Below, one piece after another: positions 50,947 to 59,727 of a DNA stretch of 64,000 bases. Location of the stretch: contig CAVPXC010000002.1 in the NCBI GenBank assembly GCA_963709505.1, positions 1-64,000 of the forward strand, in the 5' to 3' direction. A program made the translations under genes and the position numbers. This DNA is from CAVPXC01 sp963709505 (GTDB lineage Bacteria > Chloroflexota > Anaerolineae > JAAEKA01). The notes under the pieces were generated by a model. The model did not search any database, was not told the origin of the DNA, and saw only the letters and a program-made list of their open reading frames with translations. The stretch's first letter is position 1; the number at the start of each line of letters is the position of its first letter.

Positions 50947-50988
50947 ATGACCTAGATCATGTCTAGGAATGCAATTCTCTGGTACACT
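50947..50988 (+). promoter_or_regulatory. Candidate FNR/CRP-type promoter of the cytochrome operon
   Basis: ATGACCTAGATCAT (50947-50960) is a dyad close to the FNR box TTGAT-N4-ATCAA. A -10-like TACACT is at 50983-50988. A start near 50995 would put the dyad centre at about -41.5, the class II activator position. Confidence 0.4.
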
Positions 50989-51156
50989 CTATCCACAAGA
51001 CTCGTGCAAGAAGCCGGCATCGCATGCAGCAGGCGATGTCTACTGATCGACGATCGTGTCGAAAGAACTTTTCCGAACATAACGTCGTACTTTTGACCAG
51101 CTTTTCTGGTCCGAATCTACGAAGTTTGTGGCGGTCGAGAATGGACTACCAAGCGT

Positions 51157-52611
51157 ATGTCAAAGATACATCGCTATAGACGGCTGGCTCTAACAGCTGC
51201 AGCGCTGTTGGCCTTTTGCGCGCTAGCTCTGCTCGCTTTCGCCGGTCCTTCCCCTGTCAACGCAGCATTGCGCTCGGCGTTACCCGCCTCCTGGCAAAAG
51301 GCCCAGCTTGGTGCAGCTCGACCGGCCAACTCCCCGCCGATGGTGCTTGCGTTGAAATCACCCCCACAGGCCAAGGCAACTCCCACCGCTCCGCCCACTC
51401 AGGCCGTTTCGTCAGATAGCTGCATCGGCTGCCATACCAGCGAAGCTCTGCTCAAGCAGCTTGTGCCCGCACCCGCCGTAGCGGCCTCGAGTGCGTTGAC
51501 CGGTACCCAGGCCACCGCCTATACCCGGACCATGCCGCTCTGGCAACAGGTTCTGGTGGACAAAGCCTTTCTGGACGATGTTCACGCCAAACCTGGCTGT
51601 ATCGCCTGCCACGGTGGAACACCCAACACGGTCGATTTCGCCGACGCCCACCGCGGGCTGCGGCCGCAGGCTAGCGCCCAACCGGAAAAAGCATGTGGGT
51701 CGTGTCACGTCGGCGTGGCCAAACAAGGCCGCTCCAGCCTGCATCACATGCAGTGGGGTATCCAGAAAGCGCTCACTGAACACGGAGCCGACCTGACCAA
51801 TCCCGTCACGGCCAAAGCCTACGCCAAGAAGTGCACCACGTGTCATGCCAGCTGTAGCGACTGCCACGTCAACCGCACCAAACAGGCCGGCGGGGGGCTG
51901 GCGGCTGGGCACGCGTTCAATGCTCAAGGCTTTGACGGCAACGCCTGCACGAGCTGTCACGGCCAGATAGCCGGCGCAGAGAGCAGCGGCGCGCACGAGG
52001 GCATCCAAGGCGATTTTCACACCGCACTGGGAATGACCTGCACGAGCTGTCATACTACCGCCACCACATTCCACTCCGGAAAACCCGGTATCGGTATGCT
52101 CGACGGCCGGCCGGAGCCCGCATGCACGGATTGCCATCCGCAGGCGGCCAAGCCCGGCGGACCCATTCTCCAACACACGATCCACAGCCCCACCGTGCAG
52201 TGCCAGGTATGCCACGCCGCCGGTCCGTACACGTCGTTCGACGACTACGCAGCGCTTGGCAAGACCGGCGCTGTCAGCGAGACTCTGGCTTTCAAGATCG
52301 GGCGCAACCCGCTGCAAAGCGAGCAGCGGCCCTGGAACTACGTGCTTTTGCGCCAAGTGCCGATCACGGCCGGCGTGTTTGATGGGGCAGGGAAGGATCT
52401 CGTGCCTCTTGCCGGCGAGGTTCCCGCCTGGATGCTGGCAACGCCGCACAATATGCAGCGAAGCACGCCGCAGAACCAAAGCTGCAACTCCTGCCACGGC
52501 CAGGAGACTTTGTTCCTGACCGCCAAGGACGTTGCGCCCGAAGCTGTCGAGGCCAACCGCAGTGTGATCGTCCCCAAGATTCCGGCTAAGCGCCTGGAGG
52601 TGCCGCAATGA
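51157..52611 (+). CDS. Decahaem c-type cytochrome
   Basis: This 484-aa exported protein has a signal peptide (RRLALTAAALLAFCALALL) and ten CxxCH motifs. The motifs are CIGCH, CIACH, CGSCH, CTTCH, CSDCH, CTSCH twice, CTDCH, CQVCH and CNSCH. A Pro/Thr-rich linker separates the signal from the haem domain. It probably passes electrons in the periplasm or on the outer face of the membrane. ATG 51157 has only a weak ribosome site. It overlaps the next gene by four bases (ATGA). It does not match a single named family that I can identify with certainty. Confidence 0.88.
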   Translation: MSKIHRYRRLALTAAALLAFCALALLAFAGPSPVNAALRSALPASWQKAQLGAARPANSPPMVLALKSPPQAKATPTAPPTQAVSSDSCIGCHTSEALLKQLVPAPAVAASSALTGTQATAYTRTMPLWQQVLVDKAFLDDVHAKPGCIACHGGTPNTVDFADAHRGLRPQASAQPEKACGSCHVGVAKQGRSSLHHMQWGIQKALTEHGADLTNPVTAKAYAKKCTTCHASCSDCHVNRTKQAGGGLAAGHAFNAQGFDGNACTSCHGQIAGAESSGAHEGIQGDFHTALGMTCTSCHTTATTFHSGKPGIGMLDGRPEPACTDCHPQAAKPGGPILQHTIHSPTVQCQVCHAAGPYTSFDDYAALGKTGAVSETLAFKIGRNPLQSEQRPWNYVLLRQVPITAGVFDGAGKDLVPLAGEVPAWMLATPHNMQRSTPQNQSCNSCHGQETLFLTAKDVAPEAVEANRSVIVPKIPAKRLEVPQ

Positions 52612-53747
52612 GTGTCCGGCTCATGATCCCCAAAACCATCATCATTCTGGCGACGCTGCTGTTGGCGCTCCTGGCTGCGCGTGTTGTCAAAGCGCAAGAG
52701 CCTACGCCTCTTCCACCTGCCGCCGCCGTCGAAATCCCCAATGAGACCTGTCTCACCTGCCACCGACAAGCGGACCTACACCTGGATTTTCCATCAGGTA
52801 CTCAACTGCCTGTGACAGTCGACGAGGCCATGCTCGAAGGGTCGGTCCACTCAGGGCTTAACTGCCAAGACTGCCACACCGACATCGCCGGCTATCCCCA
52901 CGGCACGCCACCGGCAGCAAGCCACCGCGATCTGCAGGTTTATTACAGCCAGGGCTGCGCCAATTGCCACACCGAGCAGGCGCATCAAGAAGTGGATAGT
53001 GTGCACGCCCGCGTGCGTGCTGCGGGCATCGACGAAGCGGCCGTGTGCGCGGATTGCCATGGCAGCCACGATATCCAGCCGATCAGCCAAGAGAAACACC
53101 CGGCGGTGTCGCTGACGGCCTCGGCCGCCTTTTGCGAGAAATGTCACAGCGGCATCCACGAGAAATACCAAGACAGCGTGCACGGCCAGGCGCTTACCTC
53201 CGGCAACCCCGACGTGCCGACCTGCATCACCTGCCATCCGGCGCATACCGCCGAGGACCCACGTACGATCGATTTTCGCATCAAGTCGCCCGAGTTGTGT
53301 GCGAGCTGTCACGCCGACAAAGAGTTGATGGCCAAGTACGGCATCTCGACCGAGGTGTTTGAGACGTACGTAGCCGACTTCCACGGCAAGACGGTGATGC
53401 TCTTCGAGCAGACTGCCCCTGGCCAGACCACCAACAAGGCCGTCTGTATCGATTGCCATGGCGTCCACGACATCGCGTCGGCCAGAGACGAGAACTCGTT
53501 GATGCAGACGAACCTGGTGAAGCGCTGTCAGGAATGCCACCCGGATGCGACGGCGAATTTCGCTGCCAGCTGGCTGGGTCACTATGCACCCGACTGGCGT
53601 CAGGCGCCGCTGGTGACAGCTGTGACCTGGTTCTACCGCATCATGATCCCCGCATTGTTGGCTTTCTTCATCATCTACATCCTGATCGACATGCAACATC
53701 GCTATCGCATGAACCGCAAGAGAAAAAAGGAGGCCGAAGCCTCATGA
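52608..53747 (+). CDS. Nonahaem c-type cytochrome, membrane anchored
   Basis: This 379-aa protein has an N-terminal signal/anchor and nine CxxCH motifs: CLTCH, CQDCH, CANCH, CADCH, CEKCH, CITCH, CASCH, CIDCH and CQECH. CADCHGSHDI and CIDCHGVHDI repeat. A C-terminal helix (ITWF.. IMIPALLAFFIIYILID) and a basic tail follow. The C-terminal anchor places the haems outside the membrane. Start and stop overlap the neighbours by four bases on both sides, so it is translationally coupled to them. A role as electron conduit between the cytochrome b and the other cytochromes is inferred. Confidence 0.88.
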   Translation: MSVRLMIPKTIIILATLLLALLAARVVKAQEPTPLPPAAAVEIPNETCLTCHRQADLHLDFPSGTQLPVTVDEAMLEGSVHSGLNCQDCHTDIAGYPHGTPPAASHRDLQVYYSQGCANCHTEQAHQEVDSVHARVRAAGIDEAAVCADCHGSHDIQPISQEKHPAVSLTASAAFCEKCHSGIHEKYQDSVHGQALTSGNPDVPTCITCHPAHTAEDPRTIDFRIKSPELCASCHADKELMAKYGISTEVFETYVADFHGKTVMLFEQTAPGQTTNKAVCIDCHGVHDIASARDENSLMQTNLVKRCQECHPDATANFAASWLGHYAPDWRQAPLVTAVTWFYRIMIPALLAFFIIYILIDMQHRYRMNRKRKKEAEAS

Positions 53748-54829
53748 CGACCGCGCGACGCTATCTGCGCTTTGTAGTCACCGATCGGTTGCTGCACTTG
53801 ACGCTCCTTGTCTCGTTTACGATGTTGGCGCTCACGGGTTTGCCCCAGAAATATGCCGACGAGCGTTGGGGCATTCTGATGATCCAGGCCATGGGCGGCA
53901 TCGAGCAGGTGCGGGTGTTCCATCATACCTTTGCCGTCATCCTGATCCTGGTCTCTATCGCCCACGCCGTCCAATTGGGCTATCGCGTCTACGTGCAGCG
54001 GACGTCGCTCAGCATGTTCCCTACGTTAAAGGACGTTACTGACTTCGTCGATTCACTCAAGTACAACCTGGGGCTATCAAAGCAGAGTCCCAGCTATCCG
54101 CGCTTCAACTTCATGGAGAAGCTGGAATACTGGGCGGTGGTCTGGGGCACGATCTTGATGACACTCACGGGGTATATTCTGTGGAACCCCATTCTCGTCA
54201 CCAGCTTTCTCCCCGGTGAGTGGGTGCCGGCCGCCAAGATCGCCCATGGCATGGAGGCGGTGCTGGCGGTGCTGTCTATTCTCACCTGGCACTTCTACTT
54301 CGTGCACATCCGTTTCAACAAGAGCATTTTTAACGGGTACCTGACCGAAGAGCAGATGGAGGAGGAGCACAGCATCGAGCTGGAAAGGCGCCTCGCTGGA
54401 GAGGTGCGCAAGCCACCGGCCCCCGATGTGCGCTATCGCCGGCTGCGGCTATATGCTCCCCTGGCTACGCTGTTTGTGATTGTGTCCGTTCTCGGAACGT
54501 GGCGCTGGCTGACGGCCGAGACGACTGCCATCACTACCGTGCCGCGCACCTTCGCCGGCGAGAAAGTCTACCAGCCGGTGGCCCTTGAGCCGTTGCCGAC
54601 TGCTGGAGTACTAGCGCCAGTGCCCACCCCCCTATCGGTGTTGAGCTTCACCAGCACGTCGCTCGCAGCTCCGCCCGCCGTGCCGCATAGCATCGAAGGC
54701 GAACGAGCCCAGTGTACCGTCTGTCACGCCCTCGACAGCATGATCCGACCAGCCCCGGCCGACCACGAAGGACGTGCCGACGACCAGTGCCTGACGTGTC
54801 ACAAGCCCGCCGAGGGAGGTGCACAGTGA
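53744..54829 (+). CDS. Cytochrome b (FdnI/Ni-Fe hydrogenase b type) fused to a dihaem c domain
   Basis: This 361-aa protein begins MTTARRYLRFVVTDRLLHLT. It has four or five membrane helices with candidate haem-b histidines (LLHLTLLV; VFHHTFAVILILVSIAHAV; TWHFYFVHIRF). After a further helix and a Pro-rich linker it ends in two CxxCH motifs (CTVCH, CLTCH). The b domain resembles gamma subunits that pass electrons between quinone and a periplasmic partner. The C-terminal c-type extension is unusual. Four-base overlaps couple it to both neighbours. Confidence 0.88.
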   Translation: MTTARRYLRFVVTDRLLHLTLLVSFTMLALTGLPQKYADERWGILMIQAMGGIEQVRVFHHTFAVILILVSIAHAVQLGYRVYVQRTSLSMFPTLKDVTDFVDSLKYNLGLSKQSPSYPRFNFMEKLEYWAVVWGTILMTLTGYILWNPILVTSFLPGEWVPAAKIAHGMEAVLAVLSILTWHFYFVHIRFNKSIFNGYLTEEQMEEEHSIELERRLAGEVRKPPAPDVRYRRLRLYAPLATLFVIVSVLGTWRWLTAETTAITTVPRTFAGEKVYQPVALEPLPTAGVLAPVPTPLSVLSFTSTSLAAPPAVPHSIEGERAQCTVCHALDSMIRPAPADHEGRADDQCLTCHKPAEGGAQ

Positions 54830-56592
54830 CACAAGTCCAGAGTCGGCTCTCCTTGATTGTCAATGCGATGCGAGATTGGTCGACCTCGGTTCCCAGCGGG
54901 CGATCACCAGCCTTGGACCAGCCCCGTACACCCGACGTCACCCCGTTGCAGGGCGCCGGCGGACCAGCCGGGTCTAGCGCGCGGGCTTATCCGCCCCAAC
55001 CCGGTGAGGAGATCGATCGCCGGCGCCATAGTAGTCAGGCGTATCGCAGCTTCTGGATGTGGCCGCTGTTGCTGCCTGCGCTAGGTTTGATGCTTGCTTT
55101 GGTAAGCACCCCATCTATTGCCCTGGCTCAGCCGCCCGAGCCGCATCAGTATATCCAGGAGTACAAGGGCGCCGCCACTTGTGAGACTTGCCACGGCGAC
55201 GTGACCGGCGATGTGGTGCACAGCGTCCACTACTCGTGGACCGAAAAAATGGATCACTATACCCCGCTGACCGCGAGCATCCCCCGCATCAACTGGTTAG
55301 GCGTTCTCAACGAGAAACTCGACATCCCAAGCGGCTGCGGCCGTTGCCACGTAGGCGACGGCAGTCTGCCCAAGCCGGCCGACCAGGTGACGGCCGAAGA
55401 CAAAGCCGGGATCGACTGTCTGATCTGCCACTCTCCGGTTTACGACACCAGCCTCCGTTTCCCGGTGCAGGATTCCGACGGGGAGTGGAAGCTGACCCAG
55501 GATCGCGGCGTCCTGACCGCGCGCCAGGCGCAGCGGCCCGCGGCCGAGAATTGTTTGCTTTGCCATCAAAACGTGGGTGGCGGGCCGATGCTAGAAGGCG
55601 GCATGGGCCTTTCGCCCGTGGCCGACACCCATGGTGAGGCCAGCAAGGACGACGTCCACGCCGACGCAGGGATGGTATGTGTCGACTGCCACGCGTCACA
55701 GGACCACAAAACCTTGGGATTCAGCCCCGATCTGTGGAGCCGAGACCTGCCGGACGAACGCCTGACTTGCCAGCAGTGTCATACTGAAAAGCCCCACCAA
55801 GACCCACTGATCGATCAGCATACCCGGTTGGATTGCCGCACCTGCCACATCCCAGCCACGGGCGGGCTGGTCAACCGGGACTGGACCGCGCCGGCCGGAT
55901 ATGATCCGGTGACGGAAATCTACTCGCCGCAGGACGACGTGCGTGAGCCAAACTCGGTAACGCCGCTATACCTCTGGCACAACGGCCAGCCGGCCGTGCC
56001 TGGCGAGCCCTGGCCGGGTAAACGCTCCGAGTTGAGCGCCCGTATCCAACCGTTCAAGGTATTCTCGGGAACGGTGCCCGTGGACGCTCGCAGTGGCGAG
56101 CCGGTCCCGCTGAAGCTGGACACGTTTTACGCCCAGGGAGACTTGGAAAAGGCCATCCAGCAAGGCGCTGAGGAATTGGGGATGAGCTACAGCGGGCAGT
56201 GGGAGCCTAACCAATTGACGACCAACTATCAAATCAGCCACGGTGTGGTGGGCAAGCAGAAGGCCCTGGCCTGCCAGGAATGCCACGTTCCCAACGGCCG
56301 CATCGATTTCGGCCAGATGGGCTACACATCGGAGGAGGTGGCGATGCTTACCACTGTCAGCTCAGCGGCTGCCGGGCCCCGCCAGCCGCTGCAGATGGAG
56401 GTGATCGTTCCGGCGGCCAAGCCATTGCCCACACCGGTTTCTTTGTCGGGCGACCTCCAGTCCAAGCGCGGCGTCGGCGTGCGCGTCCCGTGGAGCCCGC
56501 TTCTGGCCTTGGTCGTAATTCTCGCCATCGCCGCTGGCGCCTTCCTCTGGCTGCGTCGTCAAAAGCCTAAGCCGCCCGCCCAGCAAGCCTGA
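54826..56592 (+). CDS. Octahaem c-type cytochrome, tetrathionate-reductase (OTR)-like
   Basis: This 588-aa protein has GTG 54826 overlapping the previous stop by four bases. A long polar N-terminal tail precedes the membrane segment (MWPLLLPALGLMLALVS). Eight CxxCH motifs follow: CETCH, CGRCH, CLICH, CLLCH, CVDCH, CQQCH, CRTCH and CQECH. Between haems 7 and 8 it has the long WHNGQP..PFKVFSG..LKLDTFYAQGDL..ISHGVVGKQKALACQECH region seen in the OTR family. A C-terminal helix anchors it. OTR proteins reduce tetrathionate, nitrite or hydroxylamine in vitro; the usual CxxCK active-site haem was not found. Confidence 0.82.
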   Translation: MTQVQSRLSLIVNAMRDWSTSVPSGRSPALDQPRTPDVTPLQGAGGPAGSSARAYPPQPGEEIDRRRHSSQAYRSFWMWPLLLPALGLMLALVSTPSIALAQPPEPHQYIQEYKGAATCETCHGDVTGDVVHSVHYSWTEKMDHYTPLTASIPRINWLGVLNEKLDIPSGCGRCHVGDGSLPKPADQVTAEDKAGIDCLICHSPVYDTSLRFPVQDSDGEWKLTQDRGVLTARQAQRPAAENCLLCHQNVGGGPMLEGGMGLSPVADTHGEASKDDVHADAGMVCVDCHASQDHKTLGFSPDLWSRDLPDERLTCQQCHTEKPHQDPLIDQHTRLDCRTCHIPATGGLVNRDWTAPAGYDPVTEIYSPQDDVREPNSVTPLYLWHNGQPAVPGEPWPGKRSELSARIQPFKVFSGTVPVDARSGEPVPLKLDTFYAQGDLEKAIQQGAEELGMSYSGQWEPNQLTTNYQISHGVVGKQKALACQECHVPNGRIDFGQMGYTSEEVAMLTTVSSAAAGPRQPLQMEVIVPAAKPLPTPVSLSGDLQSKRGVGVRVPWSPLLALVVILAIAAGAFLWLRRQKPKPPAQQA

Positions 56593-56717
56593 GTGCTATG
56601 TTAAGTTAGAAGTTGTGAGTGTCATCTTGAGTGCTCTGTTAGGTTAATTATTGTGCCGTGTTATTCTGAGGCTCGGCGAAGGATGACACTCACAACTTTT
56701 CAACCTAACAGAGCACT
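56592..56717. repeat. Inverted-repeat element family 3, copy 2
   Basis: AGTGCTATGTTAAGTTAG opens and AACCTAACAGAGCACT closes the element. An internal AGTGCTCTGTTAGGTT (from about 56629) suggests a nested copy. The cytochrome stop TGA overlaps its first bases. Confidence 0.65.
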
Positions 56718-56751
56718 GAGTAGCTTTTCCTGGCATCGACCCCTACTCGAC

Positions 56752-56782
56752 CTCCGAGGTCTTCCGAGACCTCGAAGGTCTG
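56752..56782. repeat. Short palindrome CCGAGGTCTTCCGAGACCTCG
   Basis: CGAGGTC and GACCTCG pair around TTCCGA. The sequence resembles the perfect palindrome at 45432-45467. Confidence 0.5.
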
Positions 56783-56987
56783 TTTGATTACGTTGATCTT
56801 CGAGGACTCTGCGACGCTGGTCGGGTACCCTCCTTTCGATGCGCGTCGAGATGGCTCATTAGCGTTGGGCGCTCGCATGGGATGTGGGTGATCGAGCCCA
56901 GACACGTCCGCTAACCACGTTGGCCGATTGACCCGTTCAGCATGACATTCACGCTTTTTGAAAAGCCTGGGAGATCTGAAAAAGTGC

Positions 56988-57016
56988 TTGATTTGGGACT
57001 GCTCCTGTGATACACT
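56988..57016 (+). promoter_or_regulatory. Candidate promoter of the MFS transporter
   Basis: TTGATT (56988-56993) and TACACT (57011-57016) are 17 bp apart. The start codon follows about 37 bases later. Confidence 0.45.
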
Positions 57017-57053
57017 TCAGATCAACACGTCAAGCCGCCCGCCCACTTCCCCC

Positions 57054-58403
57054 ATGCTTCAGGAACCCAACCAACACACCGCTCTGACCGGACCGAGACA
57101 TCGTCTGCGGGAGGCCGCTCAGGCGGTGCGCCTTCATTACGTGCCGGCTGTCGCGATTGGGCTGTGTTACCTGGCGATCACCATGATGTGGACGCTATAC
57201 GCCGCCTATGTGCCGGTTTTCTTAGATGCGGATTTTGGACTGCGTGCGACAGCGATTGGCGCGGTGATGATGCTGGACAACCTGGCTTCGCTGTTCATCC
57301 AGCCATGGATCGGCGCGCGTAGCGACCGGCTGCGCTCACGGTTGGGCCGCCGTCTGCCGATCATTTTGATTGGCATGCCGTTTGCCGCGCTGGGTTTTGT
57401 CTTGATCCCCACGGCCGCGCAGTCTCTTAGCGGTCTGGCAGGTTTTATCCTGGTGGTCGTGATCATGTTGATAGGGATGTCCGCGATCCGCGTGCCGTTG
57501 TTTGCGTTGATGCCGGACTTTACGGCTTCGAAGCATCGCAGCACGGCCAACGGCATCATCAACCTGTTTGGCGGCCTGGGCACCTTGATTGCTGCACTAG
57601 GGTTGGGGGTGGTGTACCGCATCAATCGCGCCGGTCCTTTTTGGGTTGCCGGCGGTACGCTGCTTATCACGGTGTTGATCTTGGTCGTCGTGATTCGCAA
57701 ACTGGCAGGCGACGGCCTCAGCAACGCCGGGCCGGATACTGCCACATCGGATGACCTCCCCTCGAACGCGTTGCGCATCTTGCGTGACATGCTGGTGGAG
57801 AATTGGCGTGGGATTCCCCTGTTGCTGCTCTCTATCTTTTTCTACACGTTTGGGATCAATGCTGTGGAGACCTTTTTCATCCTCTACAGCCGCAAGACCT
57901 TCGAGATTCGGGAGGAGCAGGGGCTGGCAATTTTGGGCGTGTTCTTTCTGAGCTACCTCTTCGCTTCCGTTCCGGCCGGCATCATCGGCGAGCGTCGCGG
58001 CCGGCTGAGGGTTATGATCGTGGGTCTTGTGGTGATGTCCGTGCTGATCGGTCTGGGGTACTGGTTCGCCACCGTGCCGTTGCTCCTTCTGTTCATGCCG
58101 GTGGGTGGCCTGGCCTGGGCGCTCGTCAACAGCAACGCGCTGCCGGTCATTCTGAGCACGACGGCTCCCACCCTCTCCGGCAGCGCAGTCGGCCTCTTTC
58201 TATTTGCCACCACGATGGCATCCATCACCAGCCCGATCGCCAACGGGTGGATGGTCGAAACATCCGGCGGCAACTATGACCTCATTATGTTGACGACCAG
58301 CCTGGCGGCGGCGGCTGGTGCGTTCTGCCTGCTCGGAATCCGCCTGCGAGGCGCAGGAGGGCAGTCCGATCTCGTGGGCGTTGCGGTGAACAGTGAACAG
58401 TGA
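57054..58403 (+). CDS. MFS transporter (SLC45/GPH-like)
   Basis: This 449-aa protein has twelve predicted helices and the loop motif GARSDRLRSRLGRRLP between helices 2 and 3, typical of MFS. The GPH/SLC45-like pattern (IQPWIGARSD, FLSYLFASVPAGI) suggests a sugar or small-solute symporter, but the substrate is not determinable. ATG 57054 (MLQEPNQ) is preferred over an earlier in-frame ATG. The last residues (VNSEQ) and the stop are encoded by a heptamer array. Confidence 0.85.
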   Translation: MLQEPNQHTALTGPRHRLREAAQAVRLHYVPAVAIGLCYLAITMMWTLYAAYVPVFLDADFGLRATAIGAVMMLDNLASLFIQPWIGARSDRLRSRLGRRLPIILIGMPFAALGFVLIPTAAQSLSGLAGFILVVVIMLIGMSAIRVPLFALMPDFTASKHRSTANGIINLFGGLGTLIAALGLGVVYRINRAGPFWVAGGTLLITVLILVVVIRKLAGDGLSNAGPDTATSDDLPSNALRILRDMLVENWRGIPLLLLSIFFYTFGINAVETFFILYSRKTFEIREEQGLAILGVFFLSYLFASVPAGIIGERRGRLRVMIVGLVVMSVLIGLGYWFATVPLLLLFMPVGGLAWALVNSNALPVILSTTAPTLSGSAVGLFLFATTMASITSPIANGWMVETSGGNYDLIMLTTSLAAAAGAFCLLGIRLRGAGGQSDLVGVAVNSEQ

Positions 58404-58448
58404 ACAGTGAACAGTGGACAGTGGACAGTCGGCAGTAAGCAGTCTGCA
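58386..58448. repeat. Heptamer array GTGAACA
   Basis: Units GTGAACA x4, GTGGACA x2, GTCGGCA, GTAAGCA, GTCTGCA run across the MFS stop codon (58401-58403). A partial inverse (TGTTCAC) follows. Confidence 0.8.
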
Positions 58449-58467
58449 CTGTTCACTCTGTGCAGTG

Positions 58468-59664
58468 CTAGCCGCTGTGGGCTGCAAAGAGCGCATGGTC
58501 CAGGTCGGCGATCACATCCTCCACGTCCTCGATCCCGATTGACAGGCGTACCAGCCCCTCGCCGATGCCAAGGCGCGCTCGCTCGGCCGGAGGCACCGCG
58601 CGATGGCTGGCCATCACCGGGTAGAGCGCCAGCGAATAGACGTCTCCGAGGGTCGTAGCGGGGAGGACCAGCTGCAAGGCATCGAGGAAACGGAAGGCTG
58701 CGACCTGGGTCGCTTGCTTCAGCTCGAAGGAGATCATGCCGCCGAAGCCACGACCGTCGAATAGCTCGGCCGCCAGCTCGTGCTGGGGGTGGGTAGAGAG
58801 TCCGGGGTAATTCGTTTTTGCCACCGCCGGATGCTCGGCCAGCCAGCGCGCCACGATCAGGGCGTTCTGACAGTGGCGCTCCATGCGCAGCGGCAGGGTT
58901 TTGAGGCCGCGTAGCGCCAGCCAGGCCACCTCCGGCGCCAACACGGCGCCGATCAGTTTTTCGAGTGTGAACAGCCGCTGCCGGTTGGCAGCCGAGGTAA
59001 TCACCACGCCGGCCAGCACGTCGCCGTGACCGCCGATGTACTTGCTGGCCGAGTGCACCGAGTAATCGGCGCCCAGGCCGAACGGCCGGCAAAGGTAGGG
59101 CGTTGGAAACGTGTTATCCACGATCAGCGCTGCGCCGGCGGCATGCGCCCGTTCGGCCAGCGCGCCGATATCTGCCACCTTGAGCAGGGGATTGGACACG
59201 GTCTCGATCAGAAGCGCGGCCGGCCGATAGGTATCCAGGGCGCGCGTCACGCCTTCGAGATCGGCGATGTCGACAAAATGCACCGTGACGCCCTGCTCGG
59301 CGAAGAGCGTCGACAGCAGGCTGTAGGTCGCGCCGTAGCAGTCGGCTGCGGCGACGACGTGCCGGCCGGCCCGAACGCCTGCTCCGAGCAGCGCGGCGTG
59401 GATCGCCGCCATACCCGATGCCACGGCAAAAGCCGCCTCGCCGCCCTCAAGTGCAGCCATCGCGCGCTCGAACGCATCGACCGTCGGGCTTTCGTAACGG
59501 CGGTAGACATAACCATGTTCTTCGCCGGCAAAGACCGCTTCCATCGCCGCGGCCGACGACTCCAGATAGCCCACGGCATGATAGATCGGCGTGGTGACGG
59601 GTGTTTCCTTGGGCGCCGGCTGGCGCTCGCCGGCGTGTACGGCTTGGGTGAAGATGCTGGGCAT
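58468..59664 (-). CDS. Cys/Met-metabolism PLP enzyme (cystathionine gamma-lyase/synthase-like)
   Basis: This 398-aa enzyme has YRRYESPTVDAFERAMAALEGGEAAFAVASGM, DNTFPTPYLCRP and the PLP lysine in HSASKYIGGHGDVLAG. A C-terminal SLALYPVMASHRAVPPAERARLGI follows. This is the fold of trans-sulfuration enzymes (MetB/MetC/MetZ/MGL); the exact reaction is not fixed by the sequence. GAGG precedes ATG 59664. It is monocistronic here, facing the MFS gene tail to tail. Confidence 0.88.
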   Translation of the reverse strand: MPSIFTQAVHAGERQPAPKETPVTTPIYHAVGYLESSAAAMEAVFAGEEHGYVYRRYESPTVDAFERAMAALEGGEAAFAVASGMAAIHAALLGAGVRAGRHVVAAADCYGATYSLLSTLFAEQGVTVHFVDIADLEGVTRALDTYRPAALLIETVSNPLLKVADIGALAERAHAAGAALIVDNTFPTPYLCRPFGLGADYSVHSASKYIGGHGDVLAGVVITSAANRQRLFTLEKLIGAVLAPEVAWLALRGLKTLPLRMERHCQNALIVARWLAEHPAVAKTNYPGLSTHPQHELAAELFDGRGFGGMISFELKQATQVAAFRFLDALQLVLPATTLGDVYSLALYPVMASHRAVPPAERARLGIGEGLVRLSIGIEDVEDVIADLDHALFAAHSG

Positions 59665-59727
59665 ATTACCTCACGTGACATGCGGGAAATGGATAGGCGT
59701 CTACTTGACCGCGATACTTCCACAGAC

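Larger units (their letters stand above)
50485..51156. other. 672-bp region between phosphoesterase and cytochrome operon
   Basis: It holds a NosL-like remnant (50693-50890) and a candidate FNR-type promoter at 50947-50988, followed by a leader of about 160 bases. Nothing else was recognised. Confidence 0.5.
56593..57053. other. 461-bp region before the MFS gene
   Basis: It contains the family 3 element, a short palindrome (56752-56782) and a candidate promoter (56988-57016). No coding sequence was recognised. Confidence 0.6.
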
